Below, piece by piece: positions 25,901 to 34,900 of a stretch of DNA of 39,919 nucleotides (position 1 is the first letter of the stretch; every line of letters begins with the position of its first letter). Both the position numbers and the translations under genes were made by a program. This DNA comes from a virus, in IMG/VR virus record IMGVR_UViG_3300047678_000838, positions 1-39,919 of that record; one strand, given 5' to 3'. The notes beneath the pieces were generated by a model. That model did no database searches, had not been told where the DNA came from, and saw only the letters and a program-made list of their open reading frames with translations.

Positions 25901-28900
25901 TACTTTTTCGCGAAGGCGCTCGATAAGGTGCGCCCGAATGGCCTCATCGCCTTCATCACCACCGCGAACACGATGGAGGCCAGCCCCGCCCAGCGCGCCT
26001 ACCTGGCCGAGCGGTCGGATTTCGTCGGCGCCGTGCGCCTGCCCAACGATGCCTTTGCCGCCAACGCCGGCACCGCGGTCACCACCGACATCATTTTTCT
26101 CCGCAAGAAAGACGGCCTCACCGTGCCGCCGTGGGCGGAGTCGTGGCAGGCCAAGCAGACCGTCGGCGAAGACACCATCCCCTCCCCGAGCGGCGATGGC
26201 ACGATCACCGTCCCCATCACCGTCAACGAGTATTTCGTGAAGCATCCCGAGATGGTCCTCGGCACGCACTCCATGAACGGCGAGATGTATGCCGGCCCGT
26301 CCGCCAAAGGCCAATACACCGTGAACCCCACCGAGGGCGACATCCTGCCCAAGCTGGAAACCGCGCTGGCCGCGCTCCCGGCCGCCTACCAAGAGAGCGG
26401 CGAAACGGCGCCCATCACCATCGCGAGCACCTCGCAGGCCCGCAACGGCGCGTTCTCCACCAACGCCGATGGCGAACTCGGCATCTACCGCGATGGCATT
26501 TGGAAACCGCTCGCCGAGGCCGACCCCGAGAATTTCGGCGAAGGCAAGATCAAGAATCGCCGCAAGGCCGCGGAATTCGTCACCCTGCGCGACGCCTACC
26601 TCGCCCACCTCACGCTCATGGGTCAGCAGACCGCGAGCAATGCCGCCATCGCGCAAGGCATCGTCCAACTCAACCAGCTCTACGACAAATTCGCCAGCCA
26701 GTGGGGCACGCTCGAAAACGACCGCGGCCGCAACCGCAGCCTCAAGACCGATCCCGGCTTCTGGCTCGTCAAAGGCCTGGAACGCATCGAGGAAAAGGCC
26801 GACGAGAACGGCGTCATCACCGAATCGATCGTCAAGTCCGACGTGCTCAAGAAGCGCACGATCTTCCCGAACGTCTCGCCCACCACGGCCGCCAACGCCC
26901 TCGACGCGCTCCGCATCTCCCAATCGTGGCGCGGTCACCTCGACGCCGAATATATGGCCGAGTTGCTCGGCAAGGAGCCCGACGAGGTGCGGAAAGAACT
27001 CACCGACACCGGCCTCGCGTTCGAGAATCCGCGCACCGGCCAGCTCGAAACCAAGGAAGAGTATCTTTCCGGCAAAGTGCGCGAGAAACTGCGCCAAGCT
27101 GAGAGCTACGCGAAGAACAACCCCGACTACGCGCGCAACGTCGAGGCCCTCCGCGCCGTGCAGCCCCAAGCGGTCCCGATCACGGACATCACCGCCAAAC
27201 TCGGCGGCGGCTGGGTGCCGCCCTTCCTGCTCGAAAAATTCCTCGCCGGCATCGGCATCAACGGCGTGCGCGTGGCCTACACCCAAGTGGGCGAGAACGA
27301 TAAGTGGCAGTTCAACGCCCCGAGCCAAGCCGAGTTTTCCGAGGCCAACCGCCGCCTCTACGGCGCGCACGAATTCAGCGCCATCGACCTCCTGCAAATG
27401 GCGATCGAGGGCAAAGCGCCGGTCGTCTACGACTACGATGGCAAGAAGCGCACGGGCCGGAACGACAAGAACACCGCCGAGGCTCAGGCCGCGATGGAGC
27501 GCATCGTCAAGGAGTGGGAGAAGTTCGCCAAGGGCGACCAGGAGATCACTATCTCGCGCGACGGCGAGACCGTTACCCGCTCCATCTCCGAACTCACCGC
27601 CGAGGCCTACAACGAGCAGTTCAACGGCACCATCGCGCGCGTTTACGATGGCTCTCATCTCACCCTCCCCGGCAGCGCGCCCTTCCTCCTTGGTCCCTAC
27701 TCCGAGGGCGGCATGGGTGCCCACCAGAAGTCCGGCATCTGGCGCGCGATTCAGGACGGCTCCACCTTCCTCGCGCACGGCGTCGGCGCCGGCAAGACCC
27801 GCGAGCTCATCGCCATTGCGATGGAGTGGAAACGCCTCGGGCTCGCGAAAAAGCCGATGCTCGTCGTCCACAACCCGACGCTCAACCAGTTCGTCAACGA
27901 GACCCGCAAAATCTACCCCGGCGCCCGGATGCTCGTCGCCACCAAGGACGATCTGCAAAAAGAAAACCGCCGCTCCTTCTTCGCCCGGGTGGCATCGGGC
28001 GATTGGGATGTTGTCGTCATCGCCCACTCCTCGTTCAACCTCATCGCGGACAATCCCGAGGTGGTGAAGAAGTTCGTCGGCGCCCAGATCGCCGAGATCG
28101 AGGAAGCCATCGGCGAACGCCTGGCCGAAGTCGGCACCGAAGAGCTCGGCGGACGCAAACAGTCCCGCTCCACCGGCAGCGTCGGCGAAGTCATCGGCGA
28201 GAAATCCCGCGACCCCACCGTCAAGCAGCTCGTGAAGCAGCTCAAGGCGTTCAAGGCGAAGATCGAAAAAGCCTCGCATCTCGCCAACAAGGACGACGCC
28301 GTTTATTTTCAGGATCTCGGCGTCGATGCCCTCCTCATCGACGAAGCGCACATGTTCAAGAAAGTGCCGTTCATCTCCAAGATGGACCCCGTCGCCGGCC
28401 TCGACCGCTCGTCGTCCGGCCGTGCGGCCAACATCCTCATGCGGCTGAATTCCATCCGCGAGAAGACCAACGGCCGCAATGTCGTGCTCGCCACCGGCAC
28501 CCCCATAACCAACACGCTCGCCGAAATCTGGAACATGATTCGGCTCACGAATCCGCAGGTGCTCAAGGATTTTGGCGTGCCGACGTTCGACCAGTTCGCC
28601 GCCGCCTTCACCCGCACCGAGGTGAATTGGGAGGTTCACCCAGCCACCAACGAACTACGCCCGCGCAACCGTCTCTCCAAATTCGTCAACGGCCACGGCC
28701 TCGCCTCCTTCATCCGCACCGTGATGGACGTGCAGATGGATTTGGAGCTCGGTCAGCCCACCATCGAGGGCGGCGGTCTGTCCGCGGTGAAGACCACGCG
28801 CACGCCGGCGCTCGAAGCCTATCTTGGCCACCTCAAGGAACTCTTCGAGCAGTGGCAGAAACTCGACGGCGAGAGCAAAAAGGAGGCGAGCGCCATCCCC

Positions 28901-31900
28901 GTCGTGATCTACGGCATGGCGAAGGCCGCGACGATGGATATGCGCCTCATCGACCCCGCCCTGCCCGACGACCCGCGCAGCAAGGTCAACGTCGCCCTCG
29001 AGAACGTCGTCAAGTTCTACAACCAAGAGGCGGAGCGCAAAGGCACCCAGATCGTGTTTTCCGACCGCTACAACCGCGTGAAAACGGAATATCTCGACGC
29101 CTTCGCCGGCGGCACGTTCGTCGCGCCGGGCGCCGAAGTTGCCGACGAATCCGCCGAGGCGGACACCGCCGAACCCATCGACGAGGAAAAACGCACCGCC
29201 GCGGGCGAGTTCAATCTCTACGAGGACATGAAGTCCAAGCTCATCGCGCGCGGCATCCCGGCCAGCGAGATCGCCATCGCGATGGATTACGACAGCGACG
29301 AGAAGCGCGCCGCGCTCTTCGCCAAGACCAACGCCGGCACCATCCGCGTGCTCCTCGGCTCGACGCAGAAACTCGGCGTCGGCGTCAACGTGCAAGAGCG
29401 CCTCTACGCGATGCACCATCTCGACGTGCCGCAGACGCCCGCCGACCTCAAGCAGCGCATCGGCCGCGGCTGGCGCTCGGGCAACCGCTACAAGGCTTGG
29501 GACATCCCGATCCGCAACCTCGCCTACGGCGTCGAAAACACCTCCGATGCCGGCGCCTATCAGATCATCGAATTCAAGGCCCGCTTTGCCGACCAAGCCC
29601 TCCAAGGCAAGGCCGGCGCCGAGTTCGACGACCCGTCGAGCACGCTCGTCGATGCCGCCGCGGAATTAAAGGCGATGTTCTCCGGCGACCCGCGCATGAT
29701 CGAAATGGTAACGCTCGAGAACGAGATTCGCGCCCTCACGCTCCAAGAGGAAAGCCACCAGTCGCGGCAGAACCGTTTCCGCTACGAATTGCGCCAAGCC
29801 GGCGAACGCGAGGCCAGGATGCGCAAGGATCTCACCCGCCGGCAGGAGCAGCTCGCGCGCCTCCAAACGGTGGAGAAAACCAGCCTCACGGGCGAGGAAC
29901 TCGACGACATCGACGCCCGCCTCAAACTCGGCGAGGCGCAGGTGCTCAACGACGGCGCCAACCAGCCCGAGAACGCGAAGATGGTCGCGAACAAGATCCT
30001 CGCGCCCGGCATCACCCTCGAAATCTACGCCAAGGGCGAAGTGCGCGCCCGCCCCGCTCCCCAGATCGTCGGCGTCAACACCGGCACGCCCGAGGAAGGC
30101 TACCGCAACAGCGAAGACCCGACCAACACGGTTCACAAAACCTTTGCCGACGCGATGGCCGCACGCCCCGTCGATACCACGCCGCCCGTCGTCTTCCGCG
30201 CTTCCGCCGCGCTCCGACTCGACGGCGAAGCGTGGGAAACCAAAGGCGTCACCTCGCAACGGGCCAAAGCCATCCCCGAACTCCTCACGGACTCGGTTAC
30301 CCGCTCGCGCGACTACATCGCGAACACGGAGCGCAGCATCGCCGCCGACGTGCAGTCTCAGGCCGGCGCCCGCGCCGAACTCGCCCGCCCCTTCCCCGAG
30401 GCGAAGGAACTGGCCGACAAGCAGGCCCGCTTCACGCAAATCCGCAGCGAAATCGCCGGCACCGCCAAAGGCCGCGCGTATCTCGAAGAAGGCCGCGGCC
30501 CTCGCGGCGAGCGCGCCGTCCTCGCCTCCGGCCGCGCCACCCTCGACCCCAACCAACTCGAATTCGAGCAAATCACCCCCGAGGAACTCGCCGCCGCCGA
30601 CCGTGCCATCGAGACGGCCACCCGTGCCGAGCGCGTGCGCGAAAATCTCCCGCTGGCGGATAAGATTGCCAACCAGTTCCGCTTCCCCCCCACCGGCCTC
30701 GCCCCGAACGATGTTCGCCAGGAAGCGCGCGTTGCGCTGATCAAGGCCGCGCAGGAATACGCCGCCGCCAAGGGGCCGTTTGCGCCTTTCGCCGGCACCG
30801 TCATCCGCAACCGGCTCCGCGATCTCTTCAACCGCGAAATCCGCCGCATTCGCACCCAGGGTCTGAGCACCGATGCGCCCACCGAAGAGGGTTCCACCGT
30901 CCTGGACCGCGTCGCCGCTCCGGACGACACGCGCGCCGGCGCCGAGCTGGCCGAGACCCGCCGCCTGCTCCATGTCGCGCTTGACGCCCTGCCCGCCCGC
31001 CTCCGTGGCATCCTCGATGCGCGCGCCGCCGGTCGCACCCTCGACGACATCGCGCAGGAAATGGGCATTTCCCGCGAACGCGTCCGCCAGTTGTCCGAAA
31101 ACGCGATGGCTTTCGTTCGTGCCCAGTTGAAACAGGCCGGGGTGAAGAAATTCGACAACGGGGTCCTTGCCAGCGGCAGGGCTCGTTCGTATGGGCAGCG
31201 TGATGAGGAAAAAACCGGCTCGCCCCTCAGTGCGGAAGACGTCCAACAGGAACTCTTTGACGCCCTCGCCGGCTCGCCCCTATCCGGAACGTCCCGAGGG
31301 GCTGATCATGCCGGGGCTGACCAAACGCCTGCCCAAATTTCTGCTTCACGGGCCGGGCGAGGGATAAATCCATTCGCCGAGATCGAGCGCAAGCTCATGC
31401 GCAATGCCATTCAGCGCGATCGTGCCGCTGAAATGTTCAACGCCTACCTCGACCGGAAGGAGAACGCCCCGCGGAGCCGGGGCTACGAATACACCGGGCG
31501 CCCATCGCCGATAAAAAACGATTACGAGGCCACCCGGGTGCGGGATGCCGTGCGCGCTTTTGACGCTTCGAAAACCGCGGTGTTCGCCTGGCCGGAGGGC
31601 CTTGAGCACCTGAGCAAACACGTCCTCTACTCCTCCTCTGCCGAAGATGACCTCGCCATCCGCGACCTGATGTCCGACCTCGCGCGAGACGTGCCGGCCG
31701 GAGCCATCGAACAAGCCATGTCCGAGGGGTCAACCCAAACGGACGGCGCGCGGACGATCGGCCGCCCCGACCTCGCCAACCCCGCTGGCCCCGATGCCGC
31801 GAGCCGCGGCGTCGTGAACGCCGTCGATGAGGCCCGCAAGGAGACGATGGAGCGCGAGACGCACGAGCAATGGCGCACCGAGGCCGTCGCGATGATCGAG

Positions 31901-34900
31901 CGGGACCGTGCTGGCGTCCTCCGCGACCTCCTCGCCAAGGCGCAGGATGGCCAGGCGCTCGACAACCCGGTTCAAGTCAAAGCCGCCCAGCTTCTCGTCA
32001 ACGACCTCATTCAAAAGGCCGTCGCCACCAAAGACCCCGCCGCCATGCGCGATGCGCAGGTGCTCGCATGGAGCTATCGCGAGGGCGGCACCGAACAGGC
32101 CCGCGCCTTCGCCGCCCGGCGCGACCCATTCAAAAAACCCGCCGATCGCTACCGCGAATTCCTCACTGGCGCGATCTTCACCCCCACTCCCACGCTTCGC
32201 CAGAGCCTCAAATCCTCGTGGTCGCCCGCCGAGAAACAGCGCCGCATCGCCACGCTTACGAAGCAGCTTTCCGATGCGCGCGCCGAGGCGCTCGGCCTCA
32301 AAATCAACGGCCAGACCACCATCCCGGCCGACCTCCAAAAAAGAATTAGCCAGCTTAATACCTCGCTCGGCGAGGCCCAGCAGCAAAAAGACCGTTTCGA
32401 ACTGCTCAACACCGCGCTCGCCGAGCGGATGAAGAAAATCGAGGCCGAGTTCGCCAAGATGGGCATCACCCTCGACGACATTTTCTCCGGCGAGGCCTAC
32501 GTGCGCCTCCGCGGCGCCACGATCGACAACAACATCTTCGACGCCGCCAACTACTCCACGATCAAGAAACGCGCGCTCAACCTCGTGAAAAAAGGCTGGA
32601 GCAACGCCTACATCGCGAAGCAAACCGGCCTCACCGCGGAGCAAGTCTCCGGCTTCGAGCAAGAGCACATCGCCACTCTCCGCGCCCGCCTCGCCAAACT
32701 CGGCGACGCCGCCCTCGACCCCGACAAGCTCGACACGCTCAACCTCTCCTCCGCCCCCGCCCGCCCTGAGCCTGCCGAACGGGGCCGCCTCGCGAGCGGC
32801 GAAGCATCGCTCACCCCCGAACAACGCGCCGAGAAGATCGAGCAAATGATCCGCGCGATGGGCTACGGCCGCACCACCGAGCGCGAGATGCGCACCCGTC
32901 GCGCTCCGAACCCGCTTCGCCAGCGGCAAAGCCGCGGGACGAACCCTGAGCAAGCGAAGCGCGTCGAAGGGCTCGCCACAGAACCCGGCCAAACTCCCAC
33001 CTTCCCCGAAACTCACGGCCGCCCATCCCCCGACGATTTCGCCGATCAGAACACGCCCCCCGGCGCCACACCCGCCTTCCCCACCACCACCGGCCGCCCC
33101 GGGCCCGACGACTTCGCCACGCACGCCAGCGCCCCGCCCGCCTTCGACATCTCCAATCCCGTCCACGTCGCCCAACTCGCCCGCACCATCTCCGCCGTCG
33201 ACGCCAACAAATTCGACATGGCGACCGAGTTCTGGGTCAACTCCGTGCTCTCCGGCCCGCTCACGCAGGGCGCGAACATCATCGGCAACACCGCCAACGC
33301 CGTCTGGGATTTCACGTTCAAGCGCGCCGGCGAAGCCGCGGTGAATTCCCTCGTGGGCGATTCCCGGGCCCCGCAGACCGCGGAATTCGCCCACATGCTC
33401 CGCGCCGCCGCGCCCGCGCTCACGCGCGCCTGGCACAACGCCGTGCGCACCTGGACCGCCGAGAGCCCCATGTTCGAGAACGACGTGCTCAACCAGCAAC
33501 TCGACCTCGCCGCCGACTTCGATAAATCCGGCCCCACCCGCGCCGCCATCCCCGGCAAACTCGGCCAGTTCATCCGCATCCCCGGCCGCCTCCTCATGGC
33601 GACGGATGACTTTTTCAAGTCCGGCATCGCCCACCTCGAAGCCACCGCGCAGGCCTACCGCATGGCGAAAGCCGAAGGACTCGCCGGCCCCGCGCTCGAG
33701 TCCCGCATCCGTGGGCTCGTCAACCTGCCCGGCTCGCCCGCCTGGGTGGCTGCGGTGACCAAGGCCAACGAACTCACGTTTCAGGAAAAGCACGAAGGCC
33801 AGACCGCCGGCCGGATGCTGCAGCTCCTCACCAAACTCCGCGAGTTCGAGATCGGCGCCGGCTCAGGAATAAAACCCGGTCGCTTCGTGCTCCCGTTTGT
33901 GCGCACGCCCTTCAACATCTTCCTCCAAGGCATGCGCCAGAGCCCCGCCGGCGCCGCCGCGATGCTCGCGCGCTTCGCCCGCGCCGGCTTCTACCGGATG
34001 CGCGACGGCAAGCCCATCGCCGAAAGCTACCCGCGCCCCCAGATGATCCAGCACGGCGTCGAGCAACTCTTCGCCTGGACTGCCGCCGCCCTCCTCTACG
34101 GCGCCGCCGCCGGCGATGATGACGACGAGGACAAACAATTCCTCATCACCGGCAGCATCCCCTACAAGGATGCCGGCACCAATGCGCTCAACCAGCGCCG
34201 CGGCCTGCAACCCTTCACCGTGCGCCTCGGCCGTGTGCAGATCTCCTACGGTCGCATCGAACCCTTCGCCACCATCCTCGGCACGACCGCCGATACGATC
34301 GCCGCGATGAAAGCCAGCCGCCGCGACAAAGAGAGCTTCGATGCCCTCGGCGCCCTCATGCAATCCATCGGCCAGCAAGCCGAGGAAAAAACCTTCCTCC
34401 GCGGCATCGGCGACATGATCAGCGCGCTCCAAGGCGCCCGCCGCGGCGAACGCCAGAACTACGCCGCCCAATTCCTCGCGAGCTGGGTGCCCAACATCAT
34501 CCGCCAGCCCATCGCCAAGCTCGATCCCTACGTGCGCGAACGCTCCGGCGGTTTCGGCGAACGCCTCGCCAGCAACATCATTCCGCAGACCGCCGCGCCC
34601 AAGGTCGATGTTTACGGCGAGAAAATCGCCCAACCCGGCCTCGCCGCCTGGCGCACGCTCGTGCCGGTCAACGTGCGCTCCGCCCCCGAGGTCAACCGCA
34701 TCGACCGCCTTCTCGCCAACTGGTATCAAGCCCACCCGGATGAAGCCTGGGCACCCCTGCCCCTCACCCGCACCGTGCGCCTGAACCAAAAGGAGACCCG
34801 CCACCTCACCGGCTCCGAGTTGAGCGCCTACTCCATCCGCGCCGGCCGCCTCGCCGCGCAGATGCTCCGCCATGCCGCCGTCAACGTCGAGCACCCCACC

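Noticed and set aside
25022-28639. Long antisense ORF (about 1205 codons) opposite the methylase-helicase region
   Set aside because: It is a product of strong G/C third-position bias on the + strand. The antisense translation is rich in Gly/Val/Asp/Glu without motifs, while the + strand shows unmistakable methylase and helicase motifs.
27304-30663. Long + strand ORF (1119 codons) overlapping the helicase in another frame
   Set aside because: The product is Arg/Pro/His-rich, typical of a shifted GC-rich frame, and the giant frame carries intact motifs over the same bases.
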